From contig JASLAV010000537.1 of the NCBI GenBank assembly GCA_030146905.1, positions 1 through 13,954 on the forward strand: a stretch of DNA of 13,954 nt. The letters are read 5' to 3'. The stretch comes from Lentzea sp. GTDB lineage: Bacteria > Actinomycetota > Actinomycetes > Mycobacteriales > Pseudonocardiaceae. Position numbers and translations under genes: made by a program. The notes beneath the pieces are model-generated. The model had not been told where the DNA came from. It made no database searches and saw only the letters and a program-made list of their open reading frames with translations. Of the stretch, positions 1 through 7,066 are shown piece by piece; the stretch's first letter is position 1, and each line of letters starts with the position of its first letter.

Positions 1-2370
1 GCCGAGGTGCCGGAGCTGGCGTCGGAGCGCGGTGGCGACGTGCCGGTGCTGCGCCTGGTGTGGCCGTGCGCCGAGTCCGCGCCGGACGGTTTCGCGACCG
101 AGGTCCGGCTGCCGCTGAAGGTCGACCTCTCGCTGGACGACCTGGCCGCCGAGGTCCCCGACCTGCTGCTGGCCCTGCCGGGCCTGCGCCGCATCGAGGT
201 CGGCGACCAGTCGTGGGAGCGCTTCGTCACCGCGGACGGCGTGGTCACCGTCGGCTCGTCGCGCTGGCTCGTCGAGCGCGCCGTCGGAGAGCTGCCCGCC
301 GAACTGGTGCAGGGCGTCGAGCACCGTCCTCAGTGGACCGCGTCGTGGGCGTACCCGCTGGACGCGCCCCTGGGCGAGGACGTGCTGCACGCGCCGACCC
401 CGACCGACGAACGCCTGTCGCTGCCCGCGCGCCTGATCGCTACCCTGCCGGTCGAGCCCTCCCGCCGCCGGATCCTGCCCGGCGCCGCCGCCTGGTCGGT
501 GCTGGACGCCGCAGCCGCGCTGTACCCCGCGCTGGTGGCGCGGGTTCCGGCGGTCGAGCGGACCGCCCTGGTGCCGTTGCCCGGCTTCCCGCTGTCCGAA
601 GTGGACGACCGGCTGCGGACCGCGGTGATCAGGGAGCTGCGCGCCGCCGAGTGGCTGCCGCTGGCGTCGGGCGAGTGGATCGCCCCCGCCCGTGCGCGGG
701 TGCTGGACGTCGGTTCCGAGGAGCTCGTCGACCTGGTCGAGGACGCGCTGCCCGGTCTGCTGGACGCCGAGCTGTCCGCGCCGGCGCACGCGAAGGCGCT
801 GGCGGCGCTGGAGGTTCCGCGCGTCTCGACCGCGGAGGTCGTCGCGGCGCTGGCCGAGGTCTCCGGTGACCCCGGCTGGTGGCACGACGTCTACGCCGCC
901 TTCGCGCCGCTGGCCGAGGTCGACCCGGACGTGCGCGAGGCCCTGCAGTCGTTGCCCGTGCCCCTGGCCGACGGTCGCACCGTGACGGGTCCGCGCACCA
1001 CCCTGATCGCCGACGAGCCGCTGCCGGGCCTGCGGGTCGTGCACCCGGACGCCGTCCACCCGCTGCTGGTGCGGCTGGGCGCGGTCGAGGCGGGAGCGGC
1101 AGAGCTGCTGGCCGATCCGTCGCTGCGCGAGAACGTGGCGCGGTCGGTGGAGGACGCCGAGGCGGGTCTCGACGGCCACGACCTGGTCGAGACCGTGCTG
1201 CGGCTGGTGGACAGGGCCGCCGTGCGCGCCGGTGAGGAGCCCTGGCTGGGCGCGCTGGCCCTGCCGGACACCTCCGGCGAGTGGCACCGCGCGGACGAGC
1301 TGCTGCTGCCCGACTCGCCGCTGGTCGGCGTGATCGAGTCCGACGCCTTCCCGACGCTGTCCAAGGAGGTCGCCGAGGCCTACCCGCGCGCCGCACTGGT
1401 GGCGCTGGGCGTGGTGGACGGCTTCTCGCTGGTGGTCGACGACGAACCGTCAGGCCCGGACCACGACCTGCCGGACGAGCACACCTGGTGGTCGTCCACC
1501 CCGGACGAACCGCGCCGGGTGGTCGCCGTCAGGGACCTCGACCTGGTGGCGGACTGGCCCGCCGCGCTGCGGCTGCTCGCCTCCGACCCCGTCACCTGGC
1601 GGGCGGTCACCGAACCCGACGGCTACACGGGCTGGTGGATCGCCCGGCACGCCTCGCTGGCCGGCAAGGCTCCTCGCGAGTACCGGCTGGCGGAGGCGAC
1701 GCTGCTGGACGGCCTCTTCGACGCCGTGCCGGACCTGGAGCTGCCGGAGCACGTGCTGCGGGCCGCGGGAGTCCGGTCGCGGCTGGAGATCTTCGACGAG
1801 GACGACGCCGAGTTCGTGCTGGAGCGGCTCGGTGACCCGGACCGCGCCATCGCCGACGCCGTGGTGCTGCGCGCCCACGCGGCCCTGCCGGAGGGCGACT
1901 TCGCGCCGCCGGACCGGGTCCGCGTGCTGTCGGGCGAGGTGGCCGCCGCCGAGGACGTCGTGGTGCTGGACCACCCGTGGCTGCTCGGTGTCGTGCCGGC
2001 CTCGCGCGTGCTGCTGGCCGACGGCTCCGAGGAGCTGGCCGACCTGCTGGACCTGGCGCTGGCCTCCGAGGAGTTCGAGGGGTCGCCCGACCACGTCGGC
2101 GAGGTCGTGCGGTGGCAGGACCTGGCCGCGGTGCGGATGGCCTGCGAGCTGCTGGAGGTCGCGCTGCCCGACGGTGTCGTCGTGGTGCACGACTCGCTGG
2201 TCGTCGACGGTCAGCGGGTCGAGTGGTGGATGGCCGACGGGGTGCCGCACGCCGCGGACACGCCGGAGGGTCTCGCGCGGGCGCTGGCCTGGGTGACCGA
2301 GCGGTGGGAGGACCGGCACACGTTCGCCGCCCTGATCACCGACCCGACGGCGGCGACCCTGCTGGGCTGA
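1..2370 (+). CDS. Sacsin-like ATPase-domain (Hsp90-related) protein, 3' part
   Basis: The reading frame is open from base 1 to TGA at 2368-2370, so this is the C-terminal 789 codons or so of a larger protein; the GTG at 7 is probably internal. Composition is acidic and rich in Leu, Val, Asp and Trp, without membrane segments, so the protein is cytosolic. The opening part (VRLPLK, then DLLLALPGLRRIEV) resembles the stretch that follows the N-terminal GHKL/Hsp90-type ATPase domain in large actinobacterial proteins annotated as sacsin N-terminal ATPase-like; those are about 1000 residues long. The ATPase domain itself would lie upstream and cannot be seen. The remaining 700 or so residues have no motif I can name; Trp-rich patches such as WWHDVY, TWWSS and GWWIARH recur. 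Function is unknown; a chaperone-like role is only inferred from the family. The next gene starts one base after the stop, so the two are probably translationally coupled. The CDS is certain; the family call is moderately sure. Confidence 0.75.
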   Translation, partial: AEVPELASERGGDVPVLRLVWPCAESAPDGFATEVRLPLKVDLSLDDLAAEVPDLLLALPGLRRIEVGDQSWERFVTADGVVTVGSSRWLVERAVGELPAELVQGVEHRPQWTASWAYPLDAPLGEDVLHAPTPTDERLSLPARLIATLPVEPSRRRILPGAAAWSVLDAAAALYPALVARVPAVERTALVPLPGFPLSEVDDRLRTAVIRELRAAEWLPLASGEWIAPARARVLDVGSEELVDLVEDALPGLLDAELSAPAHAKALAALEVPRVSTAEVVAALAEVSGDPGWWHDVYAAFAPLAEVDPDVREALQSLPVPLADGRTVTGPRTTLIADEPLPGLRVVHPDAVHPLLVRLGAVEAGAAELLADPSLRENVARSVEDAEAGLDGHDLVETVLRLVDRAAVRAGEEPWLGALALPDTSGEWHRADELLLPDSPLVGVIESDAFPTLSKEVAEAYPRAALVALGVVDGFSLVVDDEPSGPDHDLPDEHTWWSSTPDEPRRVVAVRDLDLVADWPAALRLLASDPVTWRAVTEPDGYTGWWIARHASLAGKAPREYRLAEATLLDGLFDAVPDLELPEHVLRAAGVRSRLEIFDEDDAEFVLERLGDPDRAIADAVVLRAHAALPEGDFAPPDRVRVLSGEVAAAEDVVVLDHPWLLGVVPASRVLLADGSEELADLLDLALASEEFEGSPDHVGEVVRWQDLAAVRMACELLEVALPDGVVVVHDSLVVDGQRVEWWMADGVPHAADTPEGLARALAWVTERWEDRHTFAALITDPTAATLLG

Positions 2371-2371
2371 C

Positions 2372-2656
2372 GTGGACGGTCCGGGGTGGCTGCGGGAGGT
2401 CCTCGCCCAGGTGCGGGCGGCCTACCCGGACGGCATCCCGGACGCCGAGCTCGACGCGGTGCTCGCCGCGCTGTGGGAAGGGTGCAGCGACCGCAACTTC
2501 GCGCTCGTCGCCGAGGCTCTGACCGGGGTGAGCCGCATCGTCGCGTACAACGAGCTCGTCGTCGTGGCCGAGCGGAACTCCCGGCGTCTGCGAGCGCGGG
2601 TCGACGAGGTCCACGCCGCCCTGGCGGAGCACGGCTGGGACCCGGACGCGCCCTGA
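2372..2656 (+). CDS. Small conserved actinobacterial protein, DUF3349-like
   Basis: This GTG-started frame encodes 94 residues and follows the upstream stop by one base, with no independent strong ribosome binding site, so coupled translation is likely. Features seen are an N-terminal helix-like segment with a YPDG-IP motif (about residues 16-22), Leu/Ala-rich helices, and a C-terminal LRARVDEVHAALAEHGWD segment. That layout (AYP-G-P near the start, a GW near the end, about 95 residues) resembles actinobacterial DUF3349 proteins, small all-helical proteins of unknown role. The family match is by eye and tentative. There is no signal peptide or membrane segment. GC-rich third positions match the neighbours. 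It ends 8 bases from the stop of the convergent MFS gene; the two stop codons sit inside a short CCTGA/TCAGG inverted repeat at 2652-2669. Confidence 0.7.
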   Translation: MDGPGWLREVLAQVRAAYPDGIPDAELDAVLAALWEGCSDRNFALVAEALTGVSRIVAYNELVVVAERNSRRLRARVDEVHAALAEHGWDPDAP

Positions 2657-2664
2657 CGGCCGCC

Positions 2665-3981
2665 TCAGGCCGCCGCGTCGACCGTCTCCGCGGGTTCCGC
2701 GACGGCCTGGCGGCGCTGCCTGCGCAGGCGCGGCTTCCCGATGTCGCCGCGCCGCGTCAGGACGATCCACGCGGTGATCGTCACGACCGCCGACACCGCT
2801 CCGCCGACGATGATCGGCGCACGTCCGTTGATCTCGCCGAGCCAGCCCATCAGCGGTCCGCCCACGGGGTTCCCGCCCAGGAAGACCAGCATGTAGACGC
2901 CCATCACGCGGCCGCGCATCTCGGGTTCGACGGCCAGCTGGACGGTGGCGGTGGCGATGGTGTTGAAGGTCATCATCGCGATGCCGACCGGGATCATCAT
3001 CAGACCGGTGAGGATCATCGTCGGCATCATCCCCGAGATGATCTCCAACAGCCCGAACACGACCCCGGAGCCGATGAACACGCTCATCCTGGGCGTCTTG
3101 CGCTTGGCGGCCCACATCGCGCCGGCCAGCGTGCCGACGGCGATCAGCGTGGAGAGCAGGCCGTAGGCGTCGGCGTCGCCGCCGAAGACGTTGCGGGCCA
3201 CGATCGCCAGGGTCATGTAGAAGTTCATGCCGAACGTGGCGATGAAGAAGACCAGCAGCATCACCGTCAGCAGGTCAGGGCGGCTGCGCACGTAGCGCAG
3301 GCCCGAGAGGAGCTGGCCCTTCTCCCGCGGCAGCGGCTCCGAGCGCAGGAGCTGCGACGTGCGCATCAGCCAGATGCCGCCCACCACGCCGACGAAGCTG
3401 ATGGCGTTGGCCAGGAAGACCCAGCCGGTGCCGATGGCCACGATCGCCAGGCCCGCGATGGCGGGGCCGATGATGCGGGCCAGGTTGAACATCATCGAGT
3501 TGATCGCTACGGCGTTGGTCAGCTGCTCGCGGCCGACCATCTCCACGACGAACGACTGGCGCACGGGGGTCTCCACCGCGGAGAACGCGCCCAGCAGCAG
3601 GCAGAGCAGGTAGACGTGCCAGAGCTCGACCACGCCGGTGACGTCGAGGATGCCCAGCGCCAGCGCGCAGACGCCCAGCGCGGACTCCAGCCAGAGCAGG
3701 AGCTTGCGCTTGTCCATGCGGTCGGCGAGGACACCGCCCCACATGGACAGCAGCAGCACCGGCAGGAACTGCAGCGACGCGGCGATGCCGAGGGCCATGG
3801 GGGAGCCGTTCGACAGTTCCAGGACCAGCCAGTCCTGGGCGACGCGCTGCATCCACACGCCGACGAGCGAGATGATCTGGCCGGAGGCGTAGAGCCGGTA
3901 GTTGCGGATGCCGAGGGAACCGAACATGCCGGTACGACGAGGTGGCGAAGTGTCCGCTCCACCACCCGCGTAACCCGACAC
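2665..3981 (-). CDS. MFS efflux transporter (DHA3/EntS-like)
   Basis: The 438-residue product is a typical 12-helix major facilitator. The region MFGSLGIRNYRLYASGQIISLVGVWMQRVAQDWLVLEL (from about residue 19) is the usual start of the EntS/MFS_3 drug and siderophore exporter group. Other marks are the loop 2-3 motif GGVLADRMDKRK (about 82-93), the helix 5 motif ARIIGPAIAG, and the second-half motif RGRVMGVYMLVFLGGNPVGGPLMGW. The C-terminal tail is basic, then Ala/Glu-rich, and probably cytoplasmic. Expected role is proton-driven export of a small molecule; the substrate cannot be told. The GTG at 3981 lies four bases after the stop of the MarR gene, with AAGGA almost touching it, which is too close for a normal ribosome binding site. 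An ATG at 3927 (Met19) is the alternative start. Placement behind a MarR gene suggests the regulator controls it. Confidence 0.92.
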   Translation of the reverse strand: MSGYAGGGADTSPPRRTGMFGSLGIRNYRLYASGQIISLVGVWMQRVAQDWLVLELSNGSPMALGIAASLQFLPVLLLSMWGGVLADRMDKRKLLLWLESALGVCALALGILDVTGVVELWHVYLLCLLLGAFSAVETPVRQSFVVEMVGREQLTNAVAINSMMFNLARIIGPAIAGLAIVAIGTGWVFLANAISFVGVVGGIWLMRTSQLLRSEPLPREKGQLLSGLRYVRSRPDLLTVMLLVFFIATFGMNFYMTLAIVARNVFGGDADAYGLLSTLIAVGTLAGAMWAAKRKTPRMSVFIGSGVVFGLLEIISGMMPTMILTGLMMIPVGIAMMTFNTIATATVQLAVEPEMRGRVMGVYMLVFLGGNPVGGPLMGWLGEINGRAPIIVGGAVSAVVTITAWIVLTRRGDIGKPRLRRQRRQAVAEPAETVDAAA

Positions 3982-3985
3982 TTCC

Positions 3986-4429
3986 TTACTGCCCCGCCAT
4001 CCTGTCGATGATCTCCGCGGCGCGCGAGAGCAGCTCCCGGTCGTCGTGGGTCAGCTCCGCGAGCCTGCGGTCCAGCCACGCCTCGCGGGCCGTGATCTCG
4101 TCTTCGAGGTACGACGAGCCTTCGCCCGTCAGCTCGACGATGGCTTGACGGCCGTCGGTGGGGTGCGGGCTGCGCGTGGCGAAGCCGAACTCCTCCAGTG
4201 CCGCTATCACCCGCGTCATCGACGGAGGCTGCACGCCTTCCTTCGACGCCAGCTCGCCAGGGGTCAGCGGTCCGCACTTGTGCAGTGTGGACAGAGCGGA
4301 CACCTGCGTGAGCGACACCGCCGAGTTGGTGCGCTGGGCTCGCAGACGACGGTTGAGACGGACGACGGCGAGCCTCAGCCTGCTCGCCAGTCCGTGCTGA
4401 TCGGTCGCCACGTAGTTAGCATACCTCAC
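3986..4429 (-). CDS. MarR-family transcriptional regulator
   Basis: The 147-residue product has the MarR winged helix-turn-helix: helices around LTPGELASKEGVQPPSMTRVIAALEEFGFATR (about residues 55-86), then the wing RSPHPTDGRQAIVEL (86-100) with the conserved DGR, and C-terminal dimerisation helices ending DRMAGQ. The protein should act as a dimeric repressor released by a ligand. The GTG at 4429 has CAGGAAA (4437-4443) about 8 bases ahead. A second GTG at 4411 (residue 7) is a rival start: it follows a TATGCT box (4419-4424, minus strand) at a distance that would suit a leaderless message, and the first six residues are atypical for the family. It sits between a purine permease 22 bases upstream and an MFS exporter 4 bases downstream on the same strand, so it is probably co-transcribed with both and likely controls the exporter. 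Confidence 0.92.
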   Translation of the reverse strand: MRYANYVATDQHGLASRLRLAVVRLNRRLRAQRTNSAVSLTQVSALSTLHKCGPLTPGELASKEGVQPPSMTRVIAALEEFGFATRSPHPTDGRQAIVELTGEGSSYLEDEITAREAWLDRRLAELTHDDRELLSRAAEIIDRMAGQ

Positions 4430-4443
4430 GAAATAGTTTCCTG
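4411..4443 (-). promoter_or_regulatory. Candidate autoregulatory site at the MarR gene start
   Basis: An AT-richer stretch in very GC-rich DNA spans the start of the MarR gene. It holds the pentamer TAGTT twice in the same orientation (4413-4417 and 4434-4438), 21 bases or two helical turns apart, an interrupted palindrome GAAA-TAG-TTTC (4430-4440), and on the minus strand a TATGCT that could be a -10 box. The layout would suit a MarR-type autorepressor plus an internal promoter. This is inference; no operator of the family is matched exactly. Confidence 0.3.
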
Positions 4444-4451
4444 CCGAAAGG

Positions 4452-5885
4452 TCAGCTCACGAGGCTCTGGATCGGTCCGAGCGCGAAGTAGACGACAAAA
4501 GCGGCTGCCACGACCCACATCAGCGGGTGGACCGACCGGGCGCGGCCGGTCAGCGCCTTCAGCAGGACGTAGCTGACGAAGCCCGCGCCGATGCCGTTCG
4601 CGATCGAGTAGGTGAACGGCATGACGACGATCGTGAGGAACGCGGGCAGCGCGATGGTGAAGTCGGTGAAGTCGATCTCGCGGATCTGCATCATCATCAA
4701 CGCGCCGACGATCACCAGCGCCGGTGCGGCCGCCTCGATCGGCACGACCTCGTAGAGCGGCGTGAAGAACATCGCCAGCAGGAACAGCGCGCCGGTCACG
4801 ACGTTGGCCAGGCCCGTGCGCGCGCCCTCCGCGATGCCGGACGCCGACTCGATGTAGACGGTGTTCGACGAGCTGGACGCGGCACCGCCGGCCACGGCGC
4901 CCAGGCCGTCGACGAACAGCGCCTTGCTGACGTTCGGGAGCTGGCCGTCCTCCTTGATGAGGTCCGCTTCCTTGCCGAGACCGGTCATCGTGCCGACGGT
5001 GTCGAAGAAGTCGGTGAGCACGAGGGTGAAGACGATGAGGGCGGCGGCCAGCGCGGGGAGCCTCGTCCAGGCGCCGAACGACACGTCGCCGAGCAACGAC
5101 AGGTCCGGCATGCCGAACACCTGGTCGGGCAGCGCGGGGTAGCCGAGGTTCCAGCCCTTGGCGTTGACGCCCGCGGACGGACCGGCCTTGACGATCGCCT
5201 CGAGGATGATCGCGAAGATCGCCGTGGCGACGATGCCGATGAGGATCGCGCCCTTGATCTTCCGCGCGAACAGCACGCCGGTGACCACGAGTCCGACGAC
5301 GAAGACGAGGGTCGGCCAGCTCGCGATCGAGCCGTTGATGCCCAGACCGACCGGCACGGTGGTGTTCGCGGCGTCCGGGAGACGGCGGACGAACCCGGCG
5401 TCGACGAGTCCGATGAAGGTGATGAAGAGACCGATGCCGACGGCGATCGCGGCTTTGAGCTCGTTCGGCACCGCGTTGAACACGGCGGTGCGCACACCCG
5501 TGACGACCAGCAGCAACACGACGAGGCCGTTGACCAGGACGAGGCCCATGGCCTCCGGCCACGAGACCTTGGTGGCGACGGAGACCGCGACGAACGAGTT
5601 GATGCCGAGACCGGTGGCCAGCGCGAACGGGTAGTTCGCGATCAGTCCGAACAGGATGGTCATCACACCGGCGACCAGCGCCGTCACCGCGGCGACCTGG
5701 CCGACGGGGAGGATGTTGCCCAGCACGTCGGGGTGCGCGCCGGGACCCGTCGGGGCGAAGCTGCCGATGATCAGCGGGTTCAGCACGACGATGTACGCCA
5801 TCGTGAAGAACGTGACGACGCCGCCGCGCACTTCGCGCGACACGGTCGACCCGCGCTCGGAAATCTTGAAGAACCCGTCCAGCAT
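4452..5885 (-). CDS. NCS2-family purine permease (AzgA/PbuG-like)
   Basis: The 477-residue, highly hydrophobic product belongs to the AzgA/PbuG/PbuO group of nucleobase-cation symporters (COG2252 type), which import guanine, hypoxanthine or adenine with protons. Seen are the N-terminal FKISERGSTVSREVRGGVVTFFTMAYIVVLNP (6-37), the motif ATGLGINSF (90-98), the conserved TDFFDTVGT (291-299) that carries substrate-site acidic residues in the family, and SSSSNTVYIESASGI (337-351), corresponding to the usual T-YIES-AG segment. The length is near the top of the family range. The ATG at 5885 has AAGGAG (5891-5896, minus strand) five bases ahead, a strong ribosome binding site. It is the first gene of a probable leftward operon with marR and the MFS gene. 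It diverges from the DUF2530 gene only 16 bases away, so its promoter must lie within that gene. Which purine it carries cannot be decided. Confidence 0.95.
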   Translation of the reverse strand: MLDGFFKISERGSTVSREVRGGVVTFFTMAYIVVLNPLIIGSFAPTGPGAHPDVLGNILPVGQVAAVTALVAGVMTILFGLIANYPFALATGLGINSFVAVSVATKVSWPEAMGLVLVNGLVVLLLVVTGVRTAVFNAVPNELKAAIAVGIGLFITFIGLVDAGFVRRLPDAANTTVPVGLGINGSIASWPTLVFVVGLVVTGVLFARKIKGAILIGIVATAIFAIILEAIVKAGPSAGVNAKGWNLGYPALPDQVFGMPDLSLLGDVSFGAWTRLPALAAALIVFTLVLTDFFDTVGTMTGLGKEADLIKEDGQLPNVSKALFVDGLGAVAGGAASSSSNTVYIESASGIAEGARTGLANVVTGALFLLAMFFTPLYEVVPIEAAAPALVIVGALMMMQIREIDFTDFTIALPAFLTIVVMPFTYSIANGIGAGFVSYVLLKALTGRARSVHPLMWVVAAAFVVYFALGPIQSLVS

Positions 5886-5901
5886 CTGCTCTCCTTACGA
5901 C
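5886..5901. promoter_or_regulatory. Compressed divergent start region (16 bp)
   Basis: The purine permease ATG (minus, 5885) and the DUF2530 GTG (plus, 5902) are separated by 16 bases that contain the permease Shine-Dalgarno site. No plus-strand ribosome binding site is visible, so the DUF2530 message may be leaderless. Promoters for both directions must overlap the opposing coding sequence. I could not pick out convincing -10 or -35 boxes. Confidence 0.45.
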
Positions 5902-6165
5902 GTGTCCGAACGCGACTCCGCCCCGCACCCGCCTCCGCTCCCGCACAGGCTGGCAGACCCCGTGCCCGTCGTGCTGGGTGGCACCGCGCTGTGGTTCCTC
6001 GGGTTCCTGGTCGTGCTCGTGGCTGACAGCTCCAACAGCACGCTGCTCTGGACGACCCTGTCCGGCGGCTTGCTCGGGATCATCGGCTACGGAGTGTTCT
6101 ACTGGCAACGCCGGGCCGCGAGGCGAGGGTCACGCACCGCCCAGCAGGGCCTGGACGACGCGTAA
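5902..6165 (+). CDS. DUF2530 small membrane protein
   Basis: The 87-residue product starts with a Pro-rich cytoplasmic stretch (PPPLPHRLADPVPVVLGGTALW) and has two membrane helices, about residues 22-42 (PVVLGGTALWFLGFLVVLVA) and 48-68 (LLWTTLSGGLLGIIGYGVFYW), followed by a basic tail WQRRAARRGSRTAQQGL. The PLP-RL-DPVPV-GG-LW motif and the terminal RRGSR-AQ-GL are characteristic of actinobacterial DUF2530 proteins (I recall M. tuberculosis Rv0879c as a member). No function is known. The GTG at 5902 was chosen because the family begins shortly before the Pro-rich part; the frame continues open upstream, but there it is antisense to the purine permease. The next gene follows after 6 bases, so the two form an operon. 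Confidence 0.88.
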   Translation: MSERDSAPHPPPLPHRLADPVPVVLGGTALWFLGFLVVLVADSSNSTLLWTTLSGGLLGIIGYGVFYWQRRAARRGSRTAQQGLDDA

Positions 6166-6171
6166 CCGCAC

Positions 6172-6936
6172 ATGGCCCTGGCAACCGACTGGGTCGGGCT
6201 GCTGATCGTCTGCGTCGTGTTCACGGCAGCCGCCGGCGCCATCGCGAAGTTCAACGGCCTCACCACCCCGAAACCGTTCGTCAAGGCGGCCGTCCGCGCC
6301 GTCCTCCAGCTCACCGCCGTCTCCGCGGTGATCACGTTCGTCCTCACCCACCTCGGGCTCACGTGGGCGTTCCTCGTCGTGATGGCGGTCGTGGCGACCG
6401 CGACCTCCGCCCGTCGCACGAAAGCCGGCCGCAAGGGCGCCTGGGTGGCGCTGGCGATCCTGGTGGGCACCGTCCCCGCGCTCGGCCTGCTGCTCGCCGT
6501 CGGCCTGCTGCCGGTGAAGGGCATCGCGCTGATCCCGGTGGGCGGCATCCTGATCGGCGGCGCCATGACCGCCACCACGCTCTCGGCGCGACGCGCCCTC
6601 GACACCCTCAACGACCGCCACGGCGAGTACGAGGCGGCGCTGGCCCTCGGGTTCCTCGAACCGGCCGCGGTGCGGTTGCTCGTCCGCCAGTCCGCAGCCG
6701 AGACGTTGCTGCCGCCGCTCGACCAGACGAGGACGGTGGGCCTGGTCACCCTTCCGGGTGCTTTTGTCGGGATGTTGCTGGGCGGTGCTCCTGTCTGGCA
6801 GGCGGGCGCCCTGCAGATCGTGGTGCTCCTGGCGTTGCTGGCCGTCGAGGCCGCCGCCGTCGCGACCGTCGTCGAGCTGGTCGCGAGAGGCGTGATCAGG
6901 AGGGCTTCCCAAGGTAGCGAAGTTAGGCTAACCTAA
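6172..6936 (+). CDS. UPF0014/FetB-type ABC permease, putative metal-ion exporter
   Basis: The 254-residue polytopic protein has about seven hydrophobic segments (roughly 7-25, 36-58, 63-80, 91-115, 117-138, 188-209 and 210-238). The stretch TVGLVTLPGAFVGMLLGGAPVWQAGALQIVVLLAL matches the hallmark LPG-(6-7)-G-P--A---Q of UPF0014 (E. coli FetB/YbbM, plant ALS1-like). Family knowledge: FetB pairs with the ATPase FetA and has been linked to iron export and oxidative-stress resistance. No FetA-type ATPase is adjacent; the next gene encodes an ABC-F protein, which is not a transporter subunit, so the partner must be elsewhere or absent. The ATG at 6172 follows the DUF2530 stop by 6 bases without a strong ribosome binding site, suggesting coupled translation. 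The last codons and stop overlap a DtxR/IdeR-type iron box, which fits a role in iron homeostasis, although the box is not where it would repress this gene's own start. Confidence 0.85.
   Translation: MALATDWVGLLIVCVVFTAAAGAIAKFNGLTTPKPFVKAAVRAVLQLTAVSAVITFVLTHLGLTWAFLVVMAVVATATSARRTKAGRKGAWVALAILVGTVPALGLLLAVGLLPVKGIALIPVGGILIGGAMTATTLSARRALDTLNDRHGEYEAALALGFLEPAAVRLLVRQSAAETLLPPLDQTRTVGLVTLPGAFVGMLLGGAPVWQAGALQIVVLLALLAVEAAAVATVVELVARGVIRRASQGSEVRLT
6918..6936. promoter_or_regulatory. DtxR/IdeR-type iron box
   Basis: The 19-base site matches 16 of 19 positions of the IdeR/DtxR consensus TTAGGTTAGGCTAACCTAA, as I recall it; positions 6922-6936 match without a break. It overlaps the last codons and stop of the FetB-like gene. 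A possible plus-strand promoter overlaps it: TTCCCA (6906-6911), a 17-base spacer, then TAACCT (6929-6934), which would place the start of a transcript near 6941, heading toward the ABC-F gene. Binding and promoter activity are inferred; the sequence match itself is direct. Confidence 0.7.
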
Positions 6937-6979
6937 GTCTCGTCGCTTCGTGGTGGGAGCGGCAGTCAGTTCGGGAACG

Positions 6980-7017
6980 GACGAGGCCCCCGCTCTGGGC
7001 AGAGCGGGGGCCTCGTC
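6980..7017 (+). terminator. Perfect 17-bp hairpin, terminator or attenuator
   Basis: The arms at 6980-6996 and 7001-7017 are exact reverse complements with a GGGC loop (6997-7000). The stem is very GC-rich and no T-run follows, as is common for actinobacterial terminators. It lies 44 bases after the FetB stop and 49 bases before the ABC-F start. The simplest role is ending the DUF2530-FetB transcript. Any transcript starting at the iron box would have to read through it to reach the ABC-F gene, so attenuation is possible. Confidence 0.8.
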
Positions 7018-7066
7018 GTGTCCGGCGACGGGTAAAGAAGTTGCGCGGGGACGTAGTTTCGAAGGC

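Noticed and set aside
4527..6026. Long open frames antisense to the purine permease and other genes
   Set aside because: They are by-products of high third-position GC; their products are low-complexity Arg/Asp/His-rich chains without recognisable domains.
6937..7017. A tRNA or small stable RNA in front of the hairpin
   Set aside because: Only 43 bases separate the FetB stop from the hairpin, and no cloverleaf or T-loop motif (GTTCGA) is present.
6950..7066. In-frame upstream extension of the ABC-F gene from GTG 6950
   Set aside because: The extra residues would be encoded across the perfect terminator hairpin, have no ABC-F homology, and lie before two better-placed GTG starts.
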